A DNA stretch of 64,000 bases from Notolepis coatsorum (taxonomy: Eukaryota; Chordata; Actinopteri; Aulopiformes; Paralepididae): positions 1,533,002 to 1,597,001 of the forward strand of contig CAXASK010000014.1 of the NCBI GenBank assembly GCA_963971535.1. Reading direction: 5' to 3'. Below the pieces are notes generated by a model, which saw nothing but the letters and a program-made list of their open reading frames with translations, was not told the DNA's origin and searched no databases. The position numbers and the translations under genes are program-made. Shown one piece after another: positions 33,698 through 44,693 of the stretch (position 1 is its first letter; the number at the start of each line of letters is the position of its first letter).

Positions 33698-34148
33698 TCA
33701 CTGTGGTCTTTTTGAACCGCTGCTGGATACTTTGGCTGGTGCTGGGCATGTGATGTCTTGGGCTTTATCATCACAGAACTCTCTGATCTTGTGGAACAGA
33801 TAGTGTTGTCTTGCAGAGTCCAGTCCCAGTGGTGGCAGCACAGGAAGTCCATCTATAGGCGGCAGGACACGGACGTCACGGAGCAGCTGGAATCTGGTTT
33901 CAGCGCCATCAGTAGACATCTTTGCCACAACCACACCAGGTTCCTTGGAATCAAAGCTGCAATAATAAAGTGAAACGTTAGTACAGGGCACATAACAATA
34001 TCAATGCATTTGTATCATTTGCCAATGACATTCTTTGCACTAAAGTGTGAATAATTAATTACAGTAAATACACAACACACAGTGACCACACCCACCTAAA
34101 GTGCTGGTACTGCTTGATCTGTGGCAGTGGCTTGAAGTAAGGCCCCAG

Positions 34149-34814
34149 TGTCAGGATCCTAGGCCCGGTCCTGGCTGGACTGGGCAGGATGGTAACACTG
34201 GGCAGTACCCTCCACCTAACTTTGGGCAATGCCCTCTATCTGACATTGGCCCTCGGCCTGACATTGGCGCCCTACCACCCTCTAGTGGTGACAAACAATC
34301 GGTGCGCTCCAGTACACTGGACATCCTGACTACTGTGTTAACTATAATTAATAGTTTGATTAATGTGGTGTCATGGTGTGTACTGTCATTGTCTTTCCCT
34401 TCCCTGGTGTGATGTCATACACTGTTTTGGGTTGTTAGGAGTTGCTTTTGTGTTTAGTTGTGTTTAGTTGTGCTTTGCTTATTGTCTAGGTGTTGTTTGT
34501 GATTCTGTGTTGGCCAGGTGTTCTTAATTGCTAATTAGTCTGGGTATTTAGGTGTCTGTCTGTCTCCCCTTCGTTGTGGCGACATTCCTCCAGTTACCCC
34601 CTGTTCCTCCACGTCGTGTCACACCGTTCTCCCTCTAGTAAGTCTTAGTGTTTGTTGTTTTGTATTGTGAAGTTTGTTATTTAGTTTCTGTATTTTCCTT
34701 GTATTGCACTGGATTCTACAGTAAACTTCATTCTCCAAGCTTCACTCCTCGTCTCTGCCTCCTCCATTCCTTCCCTTTCTGTATTATTGCATTCTACCTA
34801 ACCCCATCGTGACA
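34149..34814 (+). repeat. 5' LTR
   Basis: 666 bp, TG...CA. A TATA-like GTATTTAGG at 34544-34552 lies ~30 bp before GTGGCGACATTC (34576), which would place the transcript start there. No canonical AATAAA was seen. Confidence 0.93.
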
Positions 34815-34826
34815 GAATGTCGCCAC
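34815..34826 (+). promoter_or_regulatory. Self-priming primer binding site
   Basis: GAATGTCGCCAC starts at the first base after the 5' LTR and is the exact reverse complement of 34576-34587. The start codon of the internal frame (34817) lies inside it. Confidence 0.8.
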
Positions 34827-36868
34827 CAACATTAACGAATGCAGCAGGAAAGGCAAGCGATACCATCACCGTTGTCCTGGCCCTGATGGCCGGTGACATG
34901 AAGAGTTACTCACTGGCCAAATGGGGGTTCCTACTCCGGAAGATCGACCAGGTCGCCACTGAGAACCCGACACTGCAGACGGCGATGTGGGAGATGGCTG
35001 AACATATTGCGGTCCTCATGGAGAAGCATAAGCCGAAGGCTAGTGTAGCTAGCCTGCCGACTGTTCTCAGGCTTACGGTCAGCCTAGATCCTCCCACAGC
35101 CGCTGAGGTTGCTCGGATGTCCATCGCCGGTCGGACGTCCACAGCTAACCTAGCTCCGCCGGTTAGCTTAGTGTCAAGAGCTAACCAGCCTCTCCCAGCT
35201 AACCTAGCTCCGCCCGTTAGCTTCATGCCAATAGCTAACCAGCCACTCTCAGCTAACCTAGCTCCGCCCGTTAGCTTCATGCCATTAGCTAACCAGCCAC
35301 TCCCAGCTAACCTAGCTCCGCCCGTTAGCTTCGTGCCAATTGCTGACCGGCTGTTCCCCGTTAGCACAGCTCCTCCTGTTAGCTCCGCCACTATAGATGG
35401 CCAGACGTCCCCAGTTGGTACAGCTCTACCCGTTAGCTCCGCTCATACAGCTAACCAGACGTCCACAGCTAACATAGCTCCGCCGGTTAGCTTAGTGTCA
35501 AGAGCTAACCAGCCACTCCCAGCTAACCTAGCTCCGCCCGTTAGCTCCGTTTCAATAGCTAACCGGCCGTTTCAAGCTAGCACAGTCTCCACTGCCAGAC
35601 TAGGCTCCAGGTTCAGGGTGAGCCTAGTATCTGAGACAGACCAGATGTCTCCAGCTAGCACAGTCTCCACTGCCAGACTAGGCTCCAGGTTCAGGGTGAG
35701 CCTAGTACCGGAGACGGACCAGATGTCCCAAGCTAGCCAGGCATCCCCAGCTAACATAGCTCCGCCCGTTAGCCCCGTCCCAATAGCTAACCGGCCGTCC
35801 CCAGTTAGCACAACCCCGCCTGTTAGCCCCGCTACAGTAGCTAACCAGACGCCCACTGCCAACCTAGGCTCCAAGTTCAGGGTGAGCCTGGTAGCGGAGA
35901 CAGACCAGATGTCTCCAGCTAGCACAGTCTCCACTGCCAGACTAGGCTCCAGGTTCAGGGTGAGCCTAGTACCTGAGACGGACCAGATGTCCCAAGCTAG
36001 CCAGGCATTTTCAGCTAGCACAGTTCCCACAGTGAGTCCAGGGCCCACAGTTAGCCTAGCCCCCGAGGCTAGTATGGCTAGTAAGGCCTCCACAGCTGGT
36101 CCAGCTTCCACGCCCAGTCCAGCCTCAGCTCTGGGTCCTGGCTCCTCATCCCCGGATCCTACACCACGCCTCGCCGCCGGGACCGATCCGGTCTCCACGC
36201 CCTGCCCGGCCTCTCCACCTGGTCCGGCTGCCGTGCCGGCTCCCGGCTCTTCGACGGATCCTGGCTCCCCGTCTGGTCCAGCTCTGCGCCGTGATCGGCG
36301 TCCTGGTCCTCGCCGTGGTCTCCGCCGGGGTCTTCGCCGTGGTCTTCGCCGGGGCCTGCGTGGGATCCTGCTCCGGGGGTCGTCGCCGCCGCACCTCCAT
36401 TCCGGCTCTCCTGAACCGGTCCCTAGTCCGGCGGCTGGAGGGCCTCTCGTCCGGGATCCGGCTCCAGGGTCCAGCTCCCCTTCCCGGGCTTCTACACCTG
36501 TACCCACCCCCCCTCGTCGGGCCTCGCTTCCCAGGTCCAGCCCTCCTCGTCGGGCCTCGGTTCTCAGGTTCTGCCCCCCTCCCCGGGTCTCGGTGCCCAT
36601 CCCCACCCCCCCTCGTCGGACCTCTGTTTCCAGGTCCAGTCCTCCTCCCCGGGCCTCTGTTCCCATCCCCACCCCCCCTCTCCGGGCATCTGCGCCCGTT
36701 TTCTACCCCCCTGGCTGCTATGCCCCTCCTGGGTTTTTTGTTCAGCCTCCTGGTCCCTCGTCTTCGGGTCCTCTCCCTGGGTCCTCTCCGGGGTTCCGGC
36801 TTCCTCCCTCACCTGCTTATGGACGTTGTTTTCGGGTGTCTGGAAGCCACCCGTTGAGGGGGGGGTAC
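34817..36868 (+). CDS. Pro/Ser/Ala-rich protein of the LTR element (gag position)
   Basis: The frame opens in the primer site with MSPPTLTNAAGKASDTITVV and stays open through the internal region, the purine tract and into the 3' LTR (stop at 37130-37132; 771 codons in all). The first ~100 residues look globular (SLAKWGFLLRKIDQVATENP). From about 105 to 400, units of ~27 residues repeat (ANLAPPVSFMPIANQP and STARLGSRFRVSLVPETDQM). The rest is Pro/Arg/Ser-rich. No CCHC zinc knuckle, protease or RT motif is visible, so a normal Gag is not shown; the position only suggests a Gag-like or accessory role. The minus strand is also open over 35572-36672, a by-product of base composition. Confidence 0.6.
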
Positions 36869-37534
36869 TGTCAGGATCCTAGGCCCGGTCCTGGCTGGAC
36901 TGGGCAGGATGGTAACACTGGGCAGTACCCTCCACCTAACTTTGGGCAATGCCCTCTATCTGACATTGGCCCTCGGCCTGACATTGGCGCCCTACCACCC
37001 TCTAGTGGTGACAAACAATCGGTGCGCTCCAGTACACTGGACATCCTGACTACTGTGTTAACTATAATTAATAGTTTGATTAATGTGGTGTCATGGTGTG
37101 TACTGTCATTGTCTTTCCCTTCCCTGGTGTGATGTCATACACTGTTTTGGGTTGTTAGGAGTTGCTTTTGTGTTTAGTTGTGTTTAGTTGTGCTTTGCTT
37201 ATTGTCTAGGTGTTGTTTGTGATTCTGTGTTGGCCAGGTGTTCTTAATTGCTAATTAGTCTGGGTATTTAGGTGTCTGTCTGTCTCCCCTTCGTTGTGGC
37301 GACATTCCTCCAGTTACCCCCTGTTCCTCCACGTCGTGTCACACCGTTCTCCCTCTAGTAAGTCTTAGTGTTTGTTGTTTTGTATTGTGAAGTTTGTTAT
37401 TTAGTTTCTGTATTTTCCTTGTATTGCACTGGATTCTACAGTAAACTTCATTCTCCAAGCTTCACTCCTCGTCTCTGCCTCCTCCATTCCTTCCCTTTCT
37501 GTATTATTGCATTCTACCTAACCCCATCGTGACA
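36869..37534 (+). repeat. 3' LTR
   Basis: Matches the 5' LTR over its full 666 bp by eye, indicating a recent insertion or gene conversion. Confidence 0.93.
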
Positions 37535-38030
37535 CCCCAGATGTTCCTGCCAGTTGTAGGACTGCACGATTACAGTGCCATCTTCCTTTCCTACTAGCTG
37601 TGGTATGTTGACTCCAGCCACTGAGCTGTCCCTTACGACTGCTGCAATCTCATCAAGAGTGTTCACTTATTGCAGGGTAGTGCACCTGCAATAAATGAAT
37701 AAGGATTTTAGAAAGAAAAAAAGGGAGCAATGCAGTAGTTATAACAATTATAACAGGATTGGGTTGTGAAAGAGGGCTTGGTATGTAGTCACCCTTTGAG
37801 CGTAGTCGAAACTGTAATGCATTGTCATGGGCTTACTTGCCGGTGGCACATGACCACCCAGAGAAAGACCATCACGGATCTCCTTGGCGGCTTTAAGCAT
37901 GGCGTTGTAGGCAGCCCTCTCGGAGGTTACATGCGTAAATGTTGCTCCTGCTGCTTCAGCTTCGCAGACTTCTCAGCCTCTGGCAGATTGGCACTTCTGT
38001 AAACCTGGGAGAGTTAAGTAAAGGATGATA

Positions 38031-38035
38031 TTAAT

Positions 38036-38130
<95 letters not shown>

Positions 38131-38165
38131 ACTTTATTTGTATAGCACTTTTCATACAGAAGTTG
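38031..38165. repeat. (TAA)n microsatellite plus L2-type LINE tail
   Basis: About 97 bp of TAA/AAT units, followed by CACTTTATTTGTATAGCACT, the reverse of a LINE 3' end. The tail sits in an intron of the pseudogene. Confidence 0.9.
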
Positions 38166-38903
38166 CAGTTCAAAGTTCATAACACTGTGATGTTCACTAA
38201 CCAGATAATTGTTCTTCTGACACACCCAGCAAAGATCAGACATTGGTCTGATTGATGTGATATGACGCAGTAATTGCCTCCAAAGGGACTTAAATGTGGA
38301 CAGGCCCACTGCTCGCTGGCCTGAAAGATTAATAAGAAGACATGAGACAAGCTCAATGTAGCACAATTTGTCATTCATTTTCAAGCTTTGTTTTTATTTG
38401 ACAATGCTTAAACCTACCAACTGGCATTGCCTGGGTATATAAACGCCACACAGATGCCTTCGTGACGAAAGACGGTAACAGCTGAGCGGTAAAGTTCTTT
38501 TTTGGTGTGGTTGGCGTCCTGGTAGGTGCATTGCATGGTCTTCTGCATAATTCGATACGAATCGAACTACTTTTTCGATGTCCTCAAATTGTATGAAATG
38601 CTTGTTGTTGCGTGGCGCTCGCTTCTTAGTGCGAACACACGTGCCATTTTCGGCCATGTGTTTGGTAATTGCTATCAAGCGATCCTTACCAATTCTTTGG
38701 AGAGAAGAGGGGAGGGGGAGACAGAGAGAGATAGTTAGATCATCATCATCATCATCATCACAAGTACCTGTACCACACCCAGTCTACATGATTGTTTTCA
38801 AGAAGAATTGCTGTATTGTGATTGTAATAATCGTGAATGAAGAATGCAGAAACCAAAGACCATCTTGGAAAAAGATTAAACATAAACAAAAACAATATTA
38901 CAT

Positions 38904-41699
38904 CCTGGGCCCTATTCCCCGTACCTGGCTAACTGAGTTAGCCGGATAATTTTCAGCATAGCTTGACTTAGGCCAGACATTTCCGTTCCCCGACGTCGGA
39001 TTTTCTAAGTCGCTATGGTAACAGATCAGAAAGTTTGAACCTGCTCCGGAGCAGGGTTTAGTTCAGTTAGCTGGATGAACCATGGCCACACCCTCGCAAA
39101 GAAATGCCAGCTCGCTTCCTGAAATAATTATCACAGTCTACATCCCATTATACCATTCTGAATTATGTTTTTGTGCTTCGGGGGCTTTTGAAATGTAAAA
39201 TAATAGACCTAAAATGCTGATACTAAATTTACTTTGTCCTAAATAATGCACGTCATAGTTATACGGATACGGCGCTCGCGACACACACAGTTATTTTAAT
39301 AATGGACTAAACGGATCATTGCAAATGTGAATCCCGCAGGGATATTTTTAATTAATGAAACCTATCAGGCGTTTGGCTCTGAGTCTGATTAGTTTCATAT
39401 TCTTCGCTGTGTATTTGCTTAACGGAGTGCCCGGATTGTGTTTCATTCAAGCATATGAAGCGTCTATGCGCGGATTATGGATATGAATTATGAGGAATCT
39501 GAATCTGTGGAGTGTTTAATTGTATCACTGTCACTGTGACAGTGTCACATGTTATTGTGATATTGTAACTGGGTTTAAAATATATGAGGAGATGCGCTGT
39601 TTGATGGATTTGATGACGTGACGTGACTTGATAAATTGAATGAGCCTTTGACGTTTTTGATGAATGAATTTGAGAAAATGCATTTATCTTTTCAAGCACT
39701 GTTATCTGATGATGAACATGAGGTGTCACTGGTATAAACCAAAGGGTAATCAATTCAATGCATATATGGATTATGTATCTGAAACAGATTAAAACCTGAT
39801 TAATAGTGTAACTGCGTGCAAGCCTCCCTCCAAGCCTCTCTTTGGGAACCATGTATTTATATAGTACATAATACCTAAGCACATACAGTACAGATATCCT
39901 CATAATATAATTCGTATCAATTAGATATACTATTTGGGCTTGTTTTTATCCTTATTCTGAAAGAGTTGAACTAATTATTTTCGCTAGCAAGATCTCATTT
40001 GATTATTCATTCCATTAAGCCTACTGCCAGCAGCACATTTAAAGAAATATAATCTGATTAATTGGGGTAATGAGGGACTTAAAATTTGCCTATAGATTAT
40101 GCATTTAACTTGTCGACGAGGCTATTGATTGATTGATTGATTGATTGAAAACTTTATTAACAGATTGCAGAATGGGTACAATACAGTACAGCTCAATACA
40201 CACAATTGTTAAGGGGATGCAGACCAGAGAAAGACTTTCGTCTTGTTTCCACCAGGGTCCCCCATTTTCAATTCATCAGGACATATATGACATACATGAC
40301 ATACAGATAGTCAGTACTGCTACATCTATACATTTATGACATACCAGATTTGCAAATACAGTACTGTTTGTGATACAGAAGGAGTCAAGAAAAGGGAGTA
40401 TATACATTTGACGTAGAAACTGTACATTGGAGGAGGTTGGGTGGGGGGGGTTGGGTACACTGGGATATTGACAACCATACTGGGTAATTTACATTGGAGG
40501 TGGTTGGGGGGGGGGGGGGGGGGGGGCACACTGTATAAACAAGCAAAACTGTACATTGAGGGGGGGGAGACTCTGTACAAACAAACAAAATTGTACATTG
40601 GACTATTGACAAAACCATACTAGGTAAATGACTGTACATTGGAGGGGGTTGGGTTAGGATATTTACAGGGGCCAGTGTTGAATTGCAGTCTCCCGTAGGT
40701 GTCTCTTGAGAGAGGTTTTGAAAGTGGGTAGTGATCCACATTCCTTTACAGCTTTGGGTAGGGCGTTCCACATTGATGTGGCATAATTGCGAAACGTGTT
40801 TAGTCCCTTATTTGAGCCGAATCTGGGTTTAACATGATTTGTGGAGCTCCCTCTGGTGTTGTGATCGTGGTATTCACTGACCTTTGGGAAGTATTTTGCC
40901 ATGTACATGGGTACCTTGGTCGTGTAGTGTATCTTGTAGACCAGGCCCATTGCAAGTTGCTGTACTCTGTCATCTACTCTAAGCCATCCTAGGTTGTCAA
41001 AGTGGGCAGGGGTGAGGTGGGTTCTAGGAGTAAGGTCAAGCAGTAGTCTGACCAGTTTGTTTTGAGATGTTTGTAATTTTGTTTTTAGCGCCTTTGAGGT
41101 GCTTTGGTACCATGAGGTGCAAGCATAGTCGTAGTACCCCTGAATGAGTGCTCCTGCCAGAGTCTTCAGGGTATTCTTGTTTACCAGAGAGGAGATCCGG
41201 TACAAGAATCGAGTTCGTTGGTTGACTTTTTTTATTACATTGGATGCCATTTTGTCACAGGAGAGATTAGCCTCTAGGATGGAACCCAGGTAGGTAATTT
41301 CATCTTTCCTTGTGACAATATTGTCACCCACTGTAACTGAGAAGCCGTCGGTCTTGCTGAGTTTGTTATTTGAACCGAAGAGAATGGACTCTGTATTGAG
41401 CCGTACTGTATTGTACCCATTCTGCAATCTGTTAATAAAGTTTTAAATCAATCAATCAATCAATCAATCAATGCCGTTAGAAAATCAGGATTTCTGCGAT
41501 CGACATCTGCTGTCTTTTCAGCTGAGGCGGCTGCGTGCAATTATCCTGAGTATCAAGTCTGATTCGAATGAACGAGACTGAATCAGGGTTCGAGGAACAG
41601 GGAAAGCGCGGATTCAAACATCAGGTTAATTGAATCTGGATAATGGGACTTTTGATCGACTTACAGTAGTTGAACCAGGTACGGGGAATAGGGCCCAGG
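38904..41699. mobile_element. TIR DNA transposon, copy 2 (inverted relative to copy 1)
   Basis: Bounded by CCTGGGCCCTATTCCCCGTA and its exact inverse ending GGGCCCAGG. It is homologous to 9644-12363 read backwards: 38904-39320 matches the right end of copy 1, and 41460-41699 the left end. It lacks the hAT found in copy 1 and instead holds a ~1.3 kb LINE piece. No own transposase. Confidence 0.88.
40127..41403 (-). mobile_element. 5'-truncated LINE with RT C-terminal frame
   Basis: The frame 41427-40663 reads ESILFGSNNKLSKTD, EITYLGSILEANLSCDKMAS, TRFLYRISSLVNKNTLKTLA, YYDYACTSWY and NALPKAVKECGSLPTFKTSL: the C-terminal third of a LINE ORF2 after the catalytic site. It has no stops. The 3'UTR runs to ATTGATTGATTGATTG at 40127-40147. 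The first codons of the frame (QNGYNTVRLNT) are only the antisense of an older LINE tail at 41402-41450. G-runs lie at 40504-40528. Confidence 0.85.
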
Positions 41700-41740
41700 A
41701 CTATAAAACCTATACAAATCAATGTAAAGATCAGAGCTAC

Positions 41741-41870
<130 letters not shown>

Positions 41871-42076
41871 CTGTCTCAATAGAAACAGATGGCGAGAATA
41901 TTACTGTCTCAATGTTAAAACCAACATTAGAAATGCCAGCTGAGACATGTAAACAAATTGTGCCTAACGTGCATGCTTACATGTAAACAAACACATGTGC
42001 CTAATTTGATTAATTTGAGTAAATTGAATTGTGGGACAAATCAAAAGACACTTACCTATGGATGAAGAGAAAAGTT

Positions 42077-42412
42077 TCACGGCAGATTTGCACAGCGCCA
42101 AAGAAGTAGTGCGTGTAGGCGCGTTTTTTTTTTTTTTTTTTTGGAAATAGATTTATTTCCAGCTGTCCATTCGACCCTTCTACCAAAAGCCTGGAGCTGA
42201 GCCATAATAATCAGGTCTTTCTGTTCCTCTTCTAATGCAGCTATCTCGTATCGCCTTTTGTAAATTTCATCACGGTCCAATCTTGTGATACAGATACACG
42301 AGCGGTGAACAAACTTCTCATTTTCTTTTATCACTCTGGGCGCATTTACAAGTGAATTGCAAAAGTCTTTCCATTTCGTGTTCGTGGCTCGCGTCAGATT
42401 CAACTCCAACAA
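42077..42412 (-). other. Unrecognised open frame, 111 codons
   Basis: The frame starts MLELNLTRATNTKWKDFCNS and contains FVHRSCICITRLDRDEIYKR, with a poly-Lys run from an A-tract. The composition looks protein-like (mixed charged and hydrophobic, KENEKFVHRSC), perhaps an exon of a repeat-encoded protein. No splice context or family was recognised. Confidence 0.3.
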
Positions 42413-42741
42413 AGCTCATTATGTGTTTGACCTCGTCTGCAAATCCGTTATCTATAGCGGTGCATCACCATCATCATCATCTGGCTCTTCAGCGTTGCTG
42501 TCAGTGATTATAGCCCCAAGAACTTTGTCGTCATCGTCTTCGCACAGTGACTCTTCGATGGACTGACTTTACGTGGGTGGTGCTCATGTTGTATGCTATG
42601 CTTGTTGGTTCGCAACCGGTGCACTTGACTCTGCTGTTTACTGTTTGCTGTTGCAGTATTACTGTTCTAGGATTGTTTTTGTTTTATTATTATATTATTT
42701 TTTTATATTTATTTATAGTCGTGTTAAAGACTCGGGAGGAG

Positions 42742-43087
42742 GGGGGGGGCAGGTGGCGCACGGAGACTACTACGTTCGTCACCAACACCGGGAGACACTA
42801 GGATTCGCCTGTTCGAATCCAGCTCCCGGCGTTGCTATCAGCTTGGCTGGCCCCTCACACTGATACAATTGGCTGTATCAGGGGGTGGGAAAGCTGAAGG
42901 GTGGGTCCTGGGCGTTGTGGACAGCGACCCCTACAGTTCGGTCGGGGCGCCTGCTCAGCGAGGGTTGGAACTGAGGAGAGATAGTGTGGCCCAACAGTAG
43001 GGGAAAGTACGCAACAACCAGGAAGGGTGGGATGGGAGAAAAATCGGGAAAAAGGAGGGGAAGAAAGATTAAAAAAAAAAAAAAAAA
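42742..43087 (+). mobile_element. tRNA-derived SINE with 15-bp target duplication
   Basis: Flanked by AAGACTCGGGAGGAG (42727-42741) and AAGACTTGGGAGGAG (43088-43102), one mismatch. It contains CAGGTGGCGCACGGAGA (A-box-like), TGTTCGAATCC (B box) and a terminal A-run (43071-43087). The duplication and tail show LINE-mediated insertion. Confidence 0.9.
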
Positions 43088-43102
43088 AAGACTTGGGAGG
43101 AG

Positions 43103-43568
43103 ATAGGGAATATTGCACTCCGGTTACGTAGATTGGTGCACGCACCGGAAAGGGAAGTAGTTAGGCTACTGCTCTGATGTAAACAGACACACACTTCCCC
43201 CGGCTCGTGACTTGTTTGATTATTGTCATTTCGCGGATTAAAGCAAGTGAACAAATATAATGTTGTTCTTATTTAATAAAGAGATGAAAAATGTAGATAC
43301 TTTTGTGGAACAGTGGTGTTACAAGGAGGTTATTTGCTCGGTGGTGGATGAGGAGTTGGCATTCTGCGATGTTTTCATGTGAATGTGCCTAGGTTTTTTT
43401 TGGGGTTTCGTGGTTGTGTTGTTGGAGTTTGCAGTTTTTTTTTTTTTTTGCTGAGATGTGAGGTATTTGTTTGATTGTATTGTTGGATCCCTTGTAGTAT
43501 TGGTGTGTAAATAAAGTGTTTTATAAAATCAAATCCAGTCGCCTAAAGTATAGAGGCAACCGGGCGGG

Positions 43569-43570
<2 letters not shown>
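43103..43570. other. No gene recognised
   Basis: Unassigned; T-run at 43434-43449. No domain in any frame. Confidence 0.4.

Positions 43571-43635
<65 letters not shown>
43571..43635. repeat. (CT)n microsatellite
   Basis: Uninterrupted CT run of about 64 bp. Confidence 0.97.
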
Positions 43636-43637
<2 letters not shown>

Positions 43638-43817
43638 GACTGCTAGATTGCAGCTGAACACACACTCATCTGTTATGTCAGATGCTAAACTGGGCCAGAT
43701 AAGAGCCCTCATCTCCTCCTTGATGGCGTGGTTGGGATTGATGTGTGAGAGGGTCTTCAAACTGATGAACAACAAACTAAGGACAAAAGGATGAGCAAGC
43801 AAGAGGGCTTGTATTAA

Positions 43818-43941
43818 CCCTTTCACTGCCACACGACAGAAGGTTAACCCTTTACTATCACACAACTGACGGTCACCGGTTAACCGGCTGTCGTGTGGCA
43901 GTGAAAGGGTTAACCGTTTTGGTAGTGCGGCAGTGAAAGGG
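43818..43941. mobile_element. Palindromic TTAA element (piggyBac-like MITE)
   Basis: CCCTTTCACTGCCACACGAC returns as GTCGTGTGGCAGTGAAAGGG (43890-43909), and a second end GGCAGTGAAAGGG lies at 43929-43941. All three ends abut TTAA (43814, 43910, 43942). The inner 92-bp form is a strong hairpin. Confidence 0.75.
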
Positions 43942-43949
43942 TTAAATGA

Positions 43950-44106
43950 TGTGTGTATATATGTATATGTTTATATGTATATATATATATGTATGTTTAT
44001 ATGTATGTATATATGTGTATGTGTATATGTATATATATGTATGTATATATGTGTATGTTTATATGTATATATATATGTATGTATATATGTGTATGTTTAT
44101 ATGTAT
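43950..44106. repeat. (TATG/TA)n low-complexity tract
   Basis: GTATATATGTATGT-type repeat serving as target for the two LTRs that follow. Confidence 0.95.
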
Positions 44107-44660
44107 TGTGGCAGATATCAACCCCCCTCTCATGGATATATGAAGGACGGGAGATATTACTCCCACGGAAAGAGTGGAAACAATTAGGTAGCTGATTAGT
44201 ACTGATAGAACACACCTGTGCATCATTAGTTCACCCACATCTCACACGCATACACCCCAGACACACACACTACAAATACACTAGGATAGAGAGAGTTGAG
44301 TGAGTGGAGGTGAGGTTGGAGTTATTGTATTGAGAGAGAGATTGTTTGTGTACGGAGTTTTGCGAGGTGAGAGGTAACGAGAGGAGAGGTGAAGGTGAGA
44401 AGGTGTTCATTGTGTACTGGACCCTGGACTGGCTCTGAAACCCCCTTGTGTTCTGACCCTGGACCGGACGACTACTCTGAGTATTGAACAATCCCTTTTT
44501 TGTACAAGAGCCTGTTTTTGTGTTTACGACCATTCTATTTGCCCATCGTACTATTATTCTGCCTGTAAATCAATACATATTTATTGATATTGCACTTGTG
44601 TGGACATTTGAATTTGTTTGTTTTTAAACCGTGACGAGTCTGAACACCAGGCTCGTCACA
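44107..44660 (+). repeat. LTR-like element, first of an inverted pair
   Basis: Begins TGTGGCAGATATC and ends CTCGTCACA (TG...CA). Its reverse complement follows after 33 bp at 44694-45235. Internal marks: GTACTGATAGAACACACCTG, TACTGGACCCTGGACTGG, ATACATATTTATTGATATTG. No genes lie between the two copies, so both are solo LTRs or an inverted duplication. Orientation is arbitrary. Confidence 0.7.
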
Positions 44661-44693
44661 ATATATGTATGTATATACAGTATGTGTATGTAT

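Larger units (their letters stand above)
34149..37534 (+). mobile_element. LTR retrotransposon, non-autonomous, Ty3/gypsy type with self-priming signature
   Basis: Two 666-bp LTRs (34149-34814 and 36869-37534) begin TGTCAGGATCC and end ATCGTGACA, and look identical throughout. The 6-bp duplication CCCCAG flanks the element (34143-34148, 37535-37540). A purine tract GAGGGGGGGGTAC (36856-36868) precedes the 3' LTR. No tRNA-type primer site follows the 5' LTR; GAATGTCGCCAC at 34815-34826 is exactly complementary to GTGGCGACATTC at 34576-34587 in the LTR, as in self-primed Tf1/sushi elements. One long frame lies between the LTRs; no protease, RT, RNase H or integrase is present, so movement would depend on enzymes from a relative. 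Confidence 0.93.
33698..38678 (-). pseudogene. Decayed multi-exon gene of a fish repeat family (DUF7869-like), split by LTR element
   Basis: Exon pieces on the minus strand, in order: 38678 to ~38424 (HFIQFEDIEKVVRFVSNYAE, then frameshift, then VTKASVWRLYTQAM); ~38325-38195 (GQRAVGLSTFKSLWRQLL, MSDLCWVCQKNNYL); ~38000-37840 (YRSANLPEAEKSAKL, frameshift, TSERAAYNAMLKAAKEI); 37685-34096 holding LDEIAAVVRDSSVAGVNIPQ and GPYFKPLPQIKQYQHF, with the LTR element inside; 33956-33698 (FDSKEPGVVVAKMS, LDSARQHYLFHKIREFCDD, stop). From memory, fish have many such proteins with a central HADNC motif, which I place in DUF7869. Here that core is missing: GTGCACTACCC at 37685 joins almost directly to the later DEIAAVV part. 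Two frameshifts, the deletion and the LTR insertion make it a pseudogene. Confidence 0.7.

Noticed and set aside
35572-36672. 366-codon minus-strand frame opposite the LTR element protein
   Set aside because: Gly/Arg/Glu-rich antisense of a Pro-rich repeat; composition explains the lack of stops.
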